In this document: positions 1-7,453 of the stretch, in pieces
Layout of the letters: each line of letters starts with the position of its first letter
Numbering within the stretch: the first letter of the stretch is position 1
Source of the DNA: Anaerolineae bacterium
GTDB taxonomy: Bacteria > Chloroflexota > Anaerolineae > Anaerolineales > Anaerolineaceae
NCBI GenBank assembly: GCA_013178295.1
Contig: JABLWW010000013.1
Coordinates: forward strand, 87,767 to 151,766
DNA: 64,000 nt
Direction of reading: 5' to 3'
The notes under the pieces: model-generated
Seen by the model: only the letters and a program-made list of their open reading frames with translations
What the model was told of the DNA's origin: nothing
Database searches by the model: none
Translations under genes and position numbers: made by a program

Positions 1-2
1 AG

Positions 3-2417
3 CGCCTGTGCGACTTGCTGGGTTATGCGCCCGACGATCTGATCGGAAAAACTATCCCGGAGCTGACCTACCCGGATGACCGCGCTAGCAGCCAAGAGAT
101 GTTTGACCGTTTGGTGCGCGGCGAGATAGATACCTACGTTTTGGAGAAGCGCTATCTGTGCAAAGACGGAGGGGTAGTTTGGGCGAACGCCAATGTGATT
201 GCCCGGCGCGATTCCAGTGGAGCGCTGCAGCAGGCGATTGGCATCATTCAGGACATCGGCGACCGCAAACGCGCCGAGCAGGAGGTGGAGTTTTACACCG
301 CGCGTCTGCAGAGCCTGGTGCGTATGTTTCAGTACCAGCCGAAGAGCATTGAGGATTTTTTGGAATATGCGTTGGAAGAAGTTCTGCGTGTGACGCAAAG
401 CGCCATTGGTTTCATCAGCAAGTACGATGCGCAGCGCAGAGAGTTTTCATTCAAGGTATGGTCGCGGCAGGTGATGCAGGTGTGTGCTATCACTGAGACG
501 GATTTTGTCCGCCCATTGGAGGAAGCCGGATTGTGGGGCGAGGTGGTGCGTCAGCTGCGCCCGATCATTGTCAACGATTTTCAAGCGCCGCATCCGCTCA
601 AAAAGGGCTATCCCGATGGACACGCCGAACTGCGACGTTTTATGGGCATTCCGGTGGTCAGCGATGGGCGCGTGGCGGCGGTGGTGGGGGTGGCAAACAA
701 AGAAAGCCCGTATGATGAAGGAGACGTTCTCCAGCTCACCTTGCTGATGGATGCCGCCTGGAAGGTGGTGGAGCGTATGGAGGCGGTCGAGGCCGTCCGC
801 CAGGGCGAGGAGCGCTTCCGCGCCCTGTTTGAGGGGGCGGCTGTAGGAATCTCGGATGCAGAGGGGGTGGTGGTGCGCGTCAGCCAGCGGCTGTGCGACC
901 TGCTGGGCTATGCGCCCGATGCATTGATTGGCAAAAACAGCGAGGAAATCACCCATCCCGAAGACCGCGCTCTGCACCGTCAAATGAAAGAAAAGATGCA
1001 AATGCAGCAGCTGGACAGCTACGTGATCGAGAAGCGCTACCTGCGCAAAGACGGCGGCGTCGTATGGGTCAACCTTAACGTATTTGCCGTGCGCGATTCC
1101 AACGGCAAGCTGATGCAGCGTATTGGGGTTACGCAGGATATTACCCCGCGCAAACTCGCAGAGCAAGCCCTGCAGGAGGAGCGCCAGCGCTTCCAAGACC
1201 TGTTCGAACATGCGCCGGTTGCTATCTGGCTGGAGGATATCACCGCCGTAATGGTGTGGATGCAGCAGCGCAAAAGCGAGGGGGTGAGCGACCTGCGCGC
1301 CTATTTTGCCCAACACCCCGATCAGGTAACGGATGTCTTCGGTCTGGTGCGCGTGCTAGATGTCAACCAGGCGGCGGTGGAGATGAACGCCGCCCACAGC
1401 AAACAGCATTTGCTGGAAAACCTGGCGCAGACGATCACTGAAGCCACTGTGAAGGTGCTGATCGAAGAACTGGCGGCGCTGTGGGAGGGAAAACTGCACT
1501 TTGAAATGGAAACCCAAAGCCGCCGCCTGGATGGACGCCCGTTGTTTACCATCTCCCGCTTTGATATTCCCTTGGTTGGGGAAGAGACAGGCGGGCAGGC
1601 AGCTCCCGATTACTCCCGCATGGTTTTTACCGCCGTGGATATCACCGCCCTCAAAAACGCCGAGCGCACGCTGATTGCGCAGGAGAAGCTGACGGGCATT
1701 GGCACGTTGGCGGCTGGCATGGCGCACGAGATTAATTCGCCGCTCCAGGTGGTTACCGGCGTTGCCGAATCGCTCAAGAAGCGTCTGCAGGAGGGGCGTC
1801 AAATGAGCAGCCAGGATATGATCCGCAGGCTGGACATGCTGGCGGATAACGCTTGGCGCATACGCGATATCGTACGCTCGATGCTCGATTTTACCGCTGG
1901 GGCGGCGGGGGAGGTTGCCATGCACTCGCTCAACGATATTGTGAGTGCCACATTGACGCTGCTGGAAAGCCAGACCAAAACGTGGAAAAACGTGATGATT
2001 GAACCGCAGCTTGATGAGAACCTGCCGCAGATTTCCTGCGACCGCAATCAGATCATGCGCGTGCTGATCAGCCTGCTCAACAATGCCCATGAAGCCATGC
2101 CGCACGGCGGCAGAATTGGCATCCAAACCACCTATGACCCGCAGACCGAGCAGGTGTATCTGCGGGTGATTGACAGCGGACTGGGCGTGCCGGAGGGCAT
2201 CCGCAAGCGCATCTTTGACCCGTTTTTTACCACCAAGCCGGTGGGCAGCGGTATGGGGCTGGGGCTTTCGGTTACCGCAAGCATCCTGCGTGCGCATGGC
2301 GGCGATATTGAACTGGAAAGCACCTCGCCGCAGGGCAGCGTCTTCAAGGTCAGTTTGCCGCTTACCCCCCCGCCGCCGTCAGAAAGCGAAGACCTGATAC
2401 TGGGGCGCTACACGTAA
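3..2417 (+). CDS. PAS/GAF hybrid sensor histidine kinase, 5' end outside window
   Basis: Membrane-free sensor kinase cut by the left edge: the frame is open from base 3, already inside a PAS domain (RLCDLLGYAP), so the start lies upstream. Visible order over 805 codons: PAS/PAC (about 1-95), GAF (about 105-255), PAS/PAC (about 270-390), a longer atypical PAS (about 395-560), HisKA with phospho-acceptor H in GMAHEINSPLQV, and an HATPase_c with N, G1 (DSGLGVPEG) and G2 (GMGLGLS) boxes. The first and second PAS domains are close repeats even at DNA level (compare bases 1-50 with 880-930), so they look like an internal duplication. It ends 15 bp from the convergent methyltransferase gene. No receiver or partner regulator is adjacent. 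Kinase assignment is firm; the ligand is unknown. Confidence 0.93.
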   Translation, partial: RLCDLLGYAPDDLIGKTIPELTYPDDRASSQEMFDRLVRGEIDTYVLEKRYLCKDGGVVWANANVIARRDSSGALQQAIGIIQDIGDRKRAEQEVEFYTARLQSLVRMFQYQPKSIEDFLEYALEEVLRVTQSAIGFISKYDAQRREFSFKVWSRQVMQVCAITETDFVRPLEEAGLWGEVVRQLRPIIVNDFQAPHPLKKGYPDGHAELRRFMGIPVVSDGRVAAVVGVANKESPYDEGDVLQLTLLMDAAWKVVERMEAVEAVRQGEERFRALFEGAAVGISDAEGVVVRVSQRLCDLLGYAPDALIGKNSEEITHPEDRALHRQMKEKMQMQQLDSYVIEKRYLRKDGGVVWVNLNVFAVRDSNGKLMQRIGVTQDITPRKLAEQALQEERQRFQDLFEHAPVAIWLEDITAVMVWMQQRKSEGVSDLRAYFAQHPDQVTDVFGLVRVLDVNQAAVEMNAAHSKQHLLENLAQTITEATVKVLIEELAALWEGKLHFEMETQSRRLDGRPLFTISRFDIPLVGEETGGQAAPDYSRMVFTAVDITALKNAERTLIAQEKLTGIGTLAAGMAHEINSPLQVVTGVAESLKKRLQEGRQMSSQDMIRRLDMLADNAWRIRDIVRSMLDFTAGAAGEVAMHSLNDIVSATLTLLESQTKTWKNVMIEPQLDENLPQISCDRNQIMRVLISLLNNAHEAMPHGGRIGIQTTYDPQTEQVYLRVIDSGLGVPEGIRKRIFDPFFTTKPVGSGMGLGLSVTASILRAHGGDIELESTSPQGSVFKVSLPLTPPPPSESEDLILGRYT

Positions 2418-2432
2418 CGCACGGCGTGGTTT

Positions 2433-3224
2433 TTAGCCGTTTTTGCGGGCTGCGGCTACCATGTTGCCGCTGCTGTGGGCGTCAAACGGCGCGCCGTTCA
2501 GGCTGCCATACCAGCGCGCTGCGCCAAATCCTGCCGCGCCGAGGGCTGCTTCCAGCGCGTCTTTGCGCAGGGGGTAAAGCGGGGTGGTGCTGACCCGCTG
2601 CTGCCAGCCGCTGTTTGCCTGGCGCTCGAGCGTGATGATGTTGAACTGAATGGTAGGCTCGCTTTCGGCAAAGTCGTAAAAGCGCAGATAAATCCACTCG
2701 CGGTCGCCTTCCTGATATGCCTGCGGCTCCATCCAGCGCTGACGCTCGGCAAGCACGGCATCGAAGTTGCGGTTTTGCACCAGCAGCAGCCCGCCGGGGC
2801 GCAGACAGGCGGCAAAATCTGCCAGCGTCTCTGCCAGCGCCTGCGGTGTGAGCGCATGCGGCAGTGAGTTGCCCAAACACAGCACGGCGTCAAAGGGGAG
2901 CATGGCGGCAAAAGCCCGCGCCAGGCTGCCAAACCCGGCAACGGCAAATTGCACAGCGCGGGGGTCGGGCAGCTGCGCGGCGGCATTCTGCCGGGCGCGG
3001 GCGATCATCGCCGCGCTCAGGTCTGCGCCGCAGACCATATAGCCGCGCCGCGCCAGCGCGATGGCGTGCATGCCGCTTCCGCAGGCGGCATCCAGGACGC
3101 GCCGCGCCCCTTGCGGTGCGACATCCAGCATTTGCAGCTGTGTCTCGATAAAGGGCATCTCGAATGCCAGACGCGCTTCCCAGTTGACAAAGCGGTCATA
3201 ATCATCGCTGAACGCATCATACAT
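2433..3224 (-). CDS. class I SAM-dependent methyltransferase
   Basis: Predicted cytosolic methyltransferase of 263 residues. Motif I is clear (VLDAACGSGMHAIALARRG), followed by the acidic end of strand 2 (GADLSAAMI) and a motif IV-like stretch (FDAVLCLGNSLPH). The layout matches the Methyltransf_25/11 families that methylate small molecules. It starts 8 bp after the stop of the heme-O-synthase-like gene on the same strand, so the two are probably co-transcribed; this could point to a quinone or heme-side-chain substrate, but that is inference. The start ATG at 3224 gives MYDAFSDDYDRFV, a usual N-terminus for this group. Substrate unknown. Confidence 0.85.
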   Translation of the reverse strand: MYDAFSDDYDRFVNWEARLAFEMPFIETQLQMLDVAPQGARRVLDAACGSGMHAIALARRGYMVCGADLSAAMIARARQNAAAQLPDPRAVQFAVAGFGSLARAFAAMLPFDAVLCLGNSLPHALTPQALAETLADFAACLRPGGLLLVQNRNFDAVLAERQRWMEPQAYQEGDREWIYLRFYDFAESEPTIQFNIITLERQANSGWQQRVSTTPLYPLRKDALEAALGAAGFGAARWYGSLNGAPFDAHSSGNMVAAARKNG

Positions 3225-3232
3225 GGCAGACC

Positions 3233-4093
3233 TCAGAGGGCGATGATGACCATCACCGCCAGCATAAACAGCGAGGCGTACTTGAACAACGCAAAATTGA
3301 CCTGTTCGGAAGGCCGCAGGTTGCTCACCGCCGCCAGCAGCAGCAGCCCAGCAGAGAGCACCGCCATCAGATGCAGATATCCCTCTGTAGCGCCGGTGAG
3401 ATATGCCGCGGCGGTAATGCTGGCTGCTGCCAGGATGCTGGAAAGTGCAATTGCCAGACGGGTAACGCCAAAACCGTATACAGAGGGAAAAGTGGGGATG
3501 CCAGCAGCTTTGTAATCTGCCAGATAACGCATATTGAAGGTCATGATGTGCGTGGGGATCCAGAACAGCACCGCCATAGCCAGCAGGACGCCAATGCGGT
3601 CAATGCTGCCCGTTGCCAGGGCGCGCCCCGCCAGTACGGGCATCCCGCCCGAGATGCCGCCCCACACGATTGACCAGGCGCTGCGCCGCTTGAGCCAGAG
3701 GGTATAGATGACCACATCGCACACCACGCCGGTAAGAATGACAGCACCAAACAGCGGGGCAGTGATGAAAGCCAGCCCCAGCCCCAGCGTTGTCAGCGCT
3801 GTCCCCAGCCGCAGCGTCTCAGCGCGGCTGATCAGACCGGCGGGCAGCGGGCGCAGACAGGTGCGGTCCATGCGTGCGTCAATATCGTGGTCGTACCACA
3901 TGTTCAGCACTGTGCTGCCGCTGATGGCAAAAAACAGGCTGAAGACCAGCGCCATCAGCGTTGTGCCGCTCAGCGGCGCGTCAGCGCTCAAAAACCCGCT
4001 CACCCCGGTCACCAGCAGTAATGCCGTCTGCGGGCTTTTGATCAGCGGCAGATATTTTTTGCTGAACTGAGATAACGAATGCCCTGTTTTCAT
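3233..4093 (-). CDS. ctaB: UbiA-family prenyltransferase, heme O synthase (CtaB/CyoE) type
   Basis: Integral membrane prenyltransferase, 286 residues, with about eight hydrophobic segments. The prenyl-diphosphate/Mg motif is present as N64-x3-D68-x3-D72 followed by RPLPAG. The second loop (FWIPTHIMTFNMRYLADYKAAGIP) resembles the heme O synthase loop FWxPPHFWxLAxxxxxDYxxAGxP, as does the LKRRSAWSIVWGG segment. Heme O synthase adds farnesyl to protoheme IX for haem-copper oxidases; no oxidase subunits lie in the window. The start ATG is preceded by a TATAAT-containing promoter inside the gap to mtaB. The methyltransferase gene follows 8 bp downstream. Another UbiA activity cannot be excluded because no cox genes adjoin. 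Confidence 0.8.
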   Translation of the reverse strand: MKTGHSLSQFSKKYLPLIKSPQTALLLVTGVSGFLSADAPLSGTTLMALVFSLFFAISGSTVLNMWYDHDIDARMDRTCLRPLPAGLISRAETLRLGTALTTLGLGLAFITAPLFGAVILTGVVCDVVIYTLWLKRRSAWSIVWGGISGGMPVLAGRALATGSIDRIGVLLAMAVLFWIPTHIMTFNMRYLADYKAAGIPTFPSVYGFGVTRLAIALSSILAAASITAAAYLTGATEGYLHLMAVLSAGLLLLAAVSNLRPSEQVNFALFKYASLFMLAVMVIIAL

Positions 4094-4142
4094 GGTTTGC
4101 AGAGATGCCTGGGTGGCTTCAGATGCGTTTCCTCTGTTTTTG

Positions 4143-4173
4143 ATTATAGCATGACCCGCTCGCCTGGTGTCAG
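4143..4173 (-). promoter_or_regulatory. putative sigma70 promoter for ctaB
   Basis: On the minus strand CTGACA (4168-4173) and a perfect TATAAT (4143-4148) are separated by 19 bp. The -35 box overlaps the mtaB stop codon. It would give a transcript starting near 4136, about 43 nt before the ctaB ATG. The spacing is longer than optimal. Confidence 0.45.
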
Positions 4174-5555
4174 CCCGCCAACCCGTACTCTTCCAGCCGC
4201 ACCTTATTGGTATCTACGCTTTTGATCATCTGGTCAATAAATGCCTCCTCGTCACCAGGCAACTGCTCTGCCTGACGTGTGATGCGATCCAGCCAGCGCA
4301 GTTCGATGTTGGAGAGGCTCAGCTGCCCTTCGGCGTTTGCCTTGCGCAGACGCTCGGCGGCGGCGATGGCGGCACGCCGCGTGCGCAGGTAGGGCGTCGG
4401 CTCGCTGATGATTTCCGCCGCCAGATCAAGGGCGACATTCGGGCGCAGGATAAACGCCTGCGGGTCGTAGGTGGAATCGGATTCGACCCACCAGCTTTGC
4501 AGGCTGCGGGCGGCTTCAGCCCCGTGCGAGGCGGCCGTGTTCATCACCCGTGTGGCATAGACCAGCTGTTCCAGCGACACGGTGGGCGCCATCCCGCCCA
4601 GCAGTTTGACGTTGTTGACCGACTCGTTGCTCCACAGGTCTGCCACTGCCCGTGAGATGTTGCCCACCGGCGAGAGATGGGCACAGGCGGCTTCAGCGCC
4701 TTCCATAGCGATCGGACAGCCGGTGATGGCTTTGAGATACACGCCCTCGTAAGCGCAGTCCTTGCTGGGGCCCTGGGCGCCGCGCTCGTACGCCACCAGG
4801 CTGCGCGGCACGGTCATCACACGGATCACGGCTGCCCAGACGCGCGGGATAAAGCGTCCCTCCGCCAGCACCATGGCGGTGTTGCCAAACCCACAGGCGG
4901 TATCGCCCGCCGGGATGACACCGTATTGGCGGCTGATGTCCACGATGTTATCCCACAGGTATGCCATATCGCGGCTGGCAAGGATGCCCAGCGCAAACAC
5001 GGCGCCTGCCAGGTCTCCGTTGAGGATGGCGTCGTCGTGGATTTCCTTTCCGCCGGTGGATTCGATGGAGAGGAAATCAGCGCCGGCCTCAGCGCACAGG
5101 GTAAAGCTGCGAAACATGTTTTCGACATACTCGCCGCGGCGCATCAGCGGCGGTCGGGTGAACTCGCGGATGTCGTTGGGGGTCACGCGCAGAGCGGTTT
5201 TCAGCCCATGCCGCGACTGGGTTTCGTCCAGCGTGTCGCGCAGAATACGCACCACCTCTGCCCCCCACTCTGGCACCAGCGTCTGGTCGGGGAGCAGTTC
5301 AAATTCCACCTGCAGACCGGGAGCGCGCAGTTCGACGGCGCGGTTGCAGGCTTCGCGGATCATCTGGGTGTACTGCCTGCGCACCTCCGGCAGGGTGGTT
5401 GCGTCAATGATCATGTCCGGCAGGGTGAAGTTGAGTTCGGGATACACCACCCCGCCGCCGATTTCCATCCCGTTCTTCAGCCGCACCGGGCGCGGGCTGC
5501 GACCGTAGATGAAATCGTTTAGATTGCTAATCGAAAGAGATTGATATTGCGGCAT
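4170..5555 (-). CDS. mtaB: methanol:corrinoid methyltransferase-like protein, MtaB family
   Basis: Zinc enzyme expected to move the methyl group of methanol (or a related methoxy compound) to the Co(I) of its corrinoid protein. The protein has 461 residues, the usual MtaB length. The three zinc ligands known from Methanosarcina MtaB are visible at matching places: E165 in SIESTGGKE, C221 in GDTACGFGN and C267 in GPSKDCAYEG. The frame remains open upstream to 5675, but ATG 5555 is preferred: AGGAGGTG precedes it with good spacing, and the family N-terminus (MPQYQSLSISNLNDFIYG) begins there. mtaC lies 37 bp upstream on the same strand, so the pair form one operon. No MtaA or corrinoid-activating protein is nearby. 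Confidence 0.9.
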   Translation of the reverse strand: MPQYQSLSISNLNDFIYGRSPRPVRLKNGMEIGGGVVYPELNFTLPDMIIDATTLPEVRRQYTQMIREACNRAVELRAPGLQVEFELLPDQTLVPEWGAEVVRILRDTLDETQSRHGLKTALRVTPNDIREFTRPPLMRRGEYVENMFRSFTLCAEAGADFLSIESTGGKEIHDDAILNGDLAGAVFALGILASRDMAYLWDNIVDISRQYGVIPAGDTACGFGNTAMVLAEGRFIPRVWAAVIRVMTVPRSLVAYERGAQGPSKDCAYEGVYLKAITGCPIAMEGAEAACAHLSPVGNISRAVADLWSNESVNNVKLLGGMAPTVSLEQLVYATRVMNTAASHGAEAARSLQSWWVESDSTYDPQAFILRPNVALDLAAEIISEPTPYLRTRRAAIAAAERLRKANAEGQLSLSNIELRWLDRITRQAEQLPGDEEAFIDQMIKSVDTNKVRLEEYGLAG

Positions 5556-5592
5556 GAGAGCACCTCCTGTTTGAAAAGAACACTGCGGGTGT

Positions 5593-6231
5593 TTATGCGG
5601 CGACCAGCGATTTTGCCAGCGCCACTGCCCGGCTGGCATCGGGGGAGTAGCCGTCGGCGCCAATCTGGCGGGCAAACGTCTCGGTGATGGGCGCGCCGCC
5701 GACCATCACCTTGACCTGATCGCGCAGCCCGGCGGCTTTGAGCGCCTCGATGGTGGTCTGCATGTTGGGCATGGTGGTGGTGAGCAGCGCCGAAAGGGCA
5801 ACCAGATTGGCGCCGCTCTCGCGCACTGCCTCAACAAACTTTTCCGGCGGCACATCCGATCCGAGATCAATGATCTCAAAGGCGGCGCCCTCGAGCATCA
5901 TACACACCAGGTTTTTGCCGATGTCGTGCAGGTCGCCTTTGACCGTGCCTGCCACCACCTTCCCGGCGGCTTGAACGTTCTCCTGTGCCAGGCGCGGTTT
6001 GAGCACGCTCAGCCCGGCTTGCATGGCACGGGCGGCAATCAGCATCTCGGGGACAAAATACTCGCCCTCTTCAAAGAGCCTGCCCACCTCTGCCATGGCA
6101 GCTACCATGCCGTCGTTGAGGATGACGGCTGGGTCAACGCCCTGCTGGAGGGCATTCTGCACGGCGGAGACGACCTCGCTGGTTTGTCCTTCGAGGATGC
6201 CATCGAAAATTGGTTTGAGGGATTCGTCCAT
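5593..6231 (-). CDS. mtaC: corrinoid carrier protein, MtaC/MtbC family
   Basis: Methyl-carrying cobalamin protein, 212 residues. An N-terminal helical B12-binding cap (about 1-88, with VGRLFEEGEYFVPEM) precedes a Rossmann-like cobalamin domain (about 89-212). The lower axial histidine motif D100-L-H102-D-I-G105 is intact, as are the SALLTTTMPNMQ loop and the GGAP motif. It is the first gene of the mtaC-mtaB unit. Its upstream region holds two LacI-type palindromes, so substrate-induced expression is likely. The family also serves methylamine and methoxyaryl systems; the adjacent MtaB favours methanol. Confidence 0.92.
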   Translation of the reverse strand: MDESLKPIFDGILEGQTSEVVSAVQNALQQGVDPAVILNDGMVAAMAEVGRLFEEGEYFVPEMLIAARAMQAGLSVLKPRLAQENVQAAGKVVAGTVKGDLHDIGKNLVCMMLEGAAFEIIDLGSDVPPEKFVEAVRESGANLVALSALLTTTMPNMQTTIEALKAAGLRDQVKVMVGGAPITETFARQIGADGYSPDASRAVALAKSLVAA

Positions 6232-6256
6232 TGTTTTTCACTCCAAAATCAGGATA

Positions 6257-6270
6257 TGATAACGTTGTCA
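6257..6270. promoter_or_regulatory. LacI-family operator O1 (near-perfect palindrome)
   Basis: TGATAACGTTGTCA is a 14-bp palindrome with a single mismatch and the central CG typical of LacI/GalR operators. It lies at about +1 to +14 of the predicted mtaC start site and matches O2 at 13 of 14 bases. The two centres are 41 bp apart, close to four helical turns. Confidence 0.75.
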
Positions 6271-6276
6271 GTTTCT

Positions 6277-6303
6277 ATGATATACTATACAACGAAATGA
6301 CAA
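6277..6303 (-). promoter_or_regulatory. putative mtaC-mtaB promoter between the two operators
   Basis: On the minus strand TTGTCA (6298-6303, inside O2) and TATCAT (6277-6282) are 15 bp apart. The -35 box lies within one palindrome and the start site abuts the other, a layout suited to steric repression or looping. The short spacing makes the exact boxes uncertain. Confidence 0.5.
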
Positions 6304-6311
6304 CGTTGTCA
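6298..6311. promoter_or_regulatory. LacI-family operator O2 (perfect palindrome)
   Basis: TGACAACGTTGTCA is a perfect 14-bp inverted repeat with a central CG step. It lies in the gap between mtaC and the divergent LacI-type regulator and covers the predicted mtaC -35 region. Confidence 0.8.
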
Positions 6312-6330
6312 ATAGCCTGGCGCGCGCTTC

Positions 6331-6357
6331 TTGCACAACGCATTTTTGACATATAAT
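6331..6357 (+). promoter_or_regulatory. putative promoter for the LacI-type regulator
   Basis: TTGCAC (6331-6336) and a perfect TATAAT (6352-6357) are separated by 15 bp. The predicted start near 6364 leaves a leader of about 65 nt before the TTG start codon. Confidence 0.5.
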
Positions 6358-6429
6358 ATCTGCAAGCCTTCTGCGCCCGCTTTTGCGCGGCGGGAGAGCC
6401 ATTTTTGCCTTTTGGATGGAGAGGGATGC

Positions 6430-7446
6430 TTGGCAACTATCAAAGATGTTGCCCGCCTGGCGGGATGCTCGATTAAGACCGTCTCACGCGTGATCAACAA
6501 CGAACCCTATGTGACCCCCGAGACGCGCGCCCGCGTCCTGGCAGCCATACGCGCTTCGGGCTACGCCCCCAACCTCTCTGCCCGCCGTCTGGTGCAGAAC
6601 AGGTCTTTCTCCATCTGTATCCTGATGTACCCCGGCTTTTACCAGCCTGCCTCGCAGCTGCTGACCCGCATCATGGATATTGGCTATGAAGAGAACTACG
6701 AAATTCTCATCCAGACCTACTTCCCTACCCGTGTCAACGCCCGCAACAAACTGGCTGAGCTGGTCAACGAGCGCCGCTATGACGGCTTCATCACCACCCC
6801 GCCCTGCGATGCCGACGGGTTTGTGGCTGACCTGCTGCAAACCTATAAAATCCCGCTGGTGCAGGTCAACCCGCTGGATCGTTCCAGCAGCATCCCCTAT
6901 GTCGCTGGAGAGGATTACCGCGGCGCGTATCAGATGACCGAGTATCTCATCTCACTGGGTCACTGCCGCATCAGTTTTTTGCGCGGCCCGCGCAATATGC
7001 GTTCCAGTTTTGACCGCCTTGACGGCTTTCATGCCGCGCTGCAAGCGCACGGGCTGACTGCCGACCCGTCGCTGGAGATTGACACCGAGTTCACCTTTGA
7101 CGGCGGTTACTGGGCGACGCGCCTGCTGCTGCAGCGCCCCGACATGCCCACCGCCATTTATGCCGGTAACGACGAAGCCGCCTTTGGCGCCCTGTTTGCC
7201 CTGCAGGAAGCCGGACGCCGTGTTCCCGAGCAGGTTTCGGTCTGCGGGCATGATGACCTGCTGTTCTCCAAATATGTCTTCCCCGGTCTGACCACCGTCC
7301 ATCAGCCTTCGGAGCAGATTGTCGAACAGGCGGTGCGGCTGCTGATCGGCATCCTCAAGGGCAGCGCGCCGCAAAATACCCAGGTGATTATTCCCTCGCA
7401 CATCGTCGTGCGCCATTCTACCGCCAGCCCGCCGCACAGCAATTGA
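6430..7446 (+). CDS. LacI-family transcriptional regulator
   Basis: DNA-binding repressor or activator, 338 residues from a TTG start. The start was chosen because the family N-terminus ATIKDVARLAGCSIKTVSRVINN begins immediately after it and GAGAGGGA lies just upstream; the upstream in-frame ATG at 6331 would add an untypical extension and overlap the promoter. The HTH (about 4-25) is followed by the hinge and a periplasmic-binding-like effector domain with the usual GHCRISFLRGP and DDLLFSKYVFPGLTTVHQP motifs. It is divergent from mtaC-mtaB with two palindromic operators between them, so it probably controls that operon and perhaps itself. LacI proteins usually bind sugars; the effector here is unknown. 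Confidence 0.92.
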   Translation: MATIKDVARLAGCSIKTVSRVINNEPYVTPETRARVLAAIRASGYAPNLSARRLVQNRSFSICILMYPGFYQPASQLLTRIMDIGYEENYEILIQTYFPTRVNARNKLAELVNERRYDGFITTPPCDADGFVADLLQTYKIPLVQVNPLDRSSSIPYVAGEDYRGAYQMTEYLISLGHCRISFLRGPRNMRSSFDRLDGFHAALQAHGLTADPSLEIDTEFTFDGGYWATRLLLQRPDMPTAIYAGNDEAAFGALFALQEAGRRVPEQVSVCGHDDLLFSKYVFPGLTTVHQPSEQIVEQAVRLLIGILKGSAPQNTQVIIPSHIVVRHSTASPPHSN

Positions 7447-7453
7447 CCGCCGC

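Noticed and set aside
5556..6330. Cobalamin riboswitch near the corrinoid genes
   Set aside because: No B12-box sequence or extended structured leader; the spaces are 37 bp between mtaB and mtaC and an operator-containing gap upstream.
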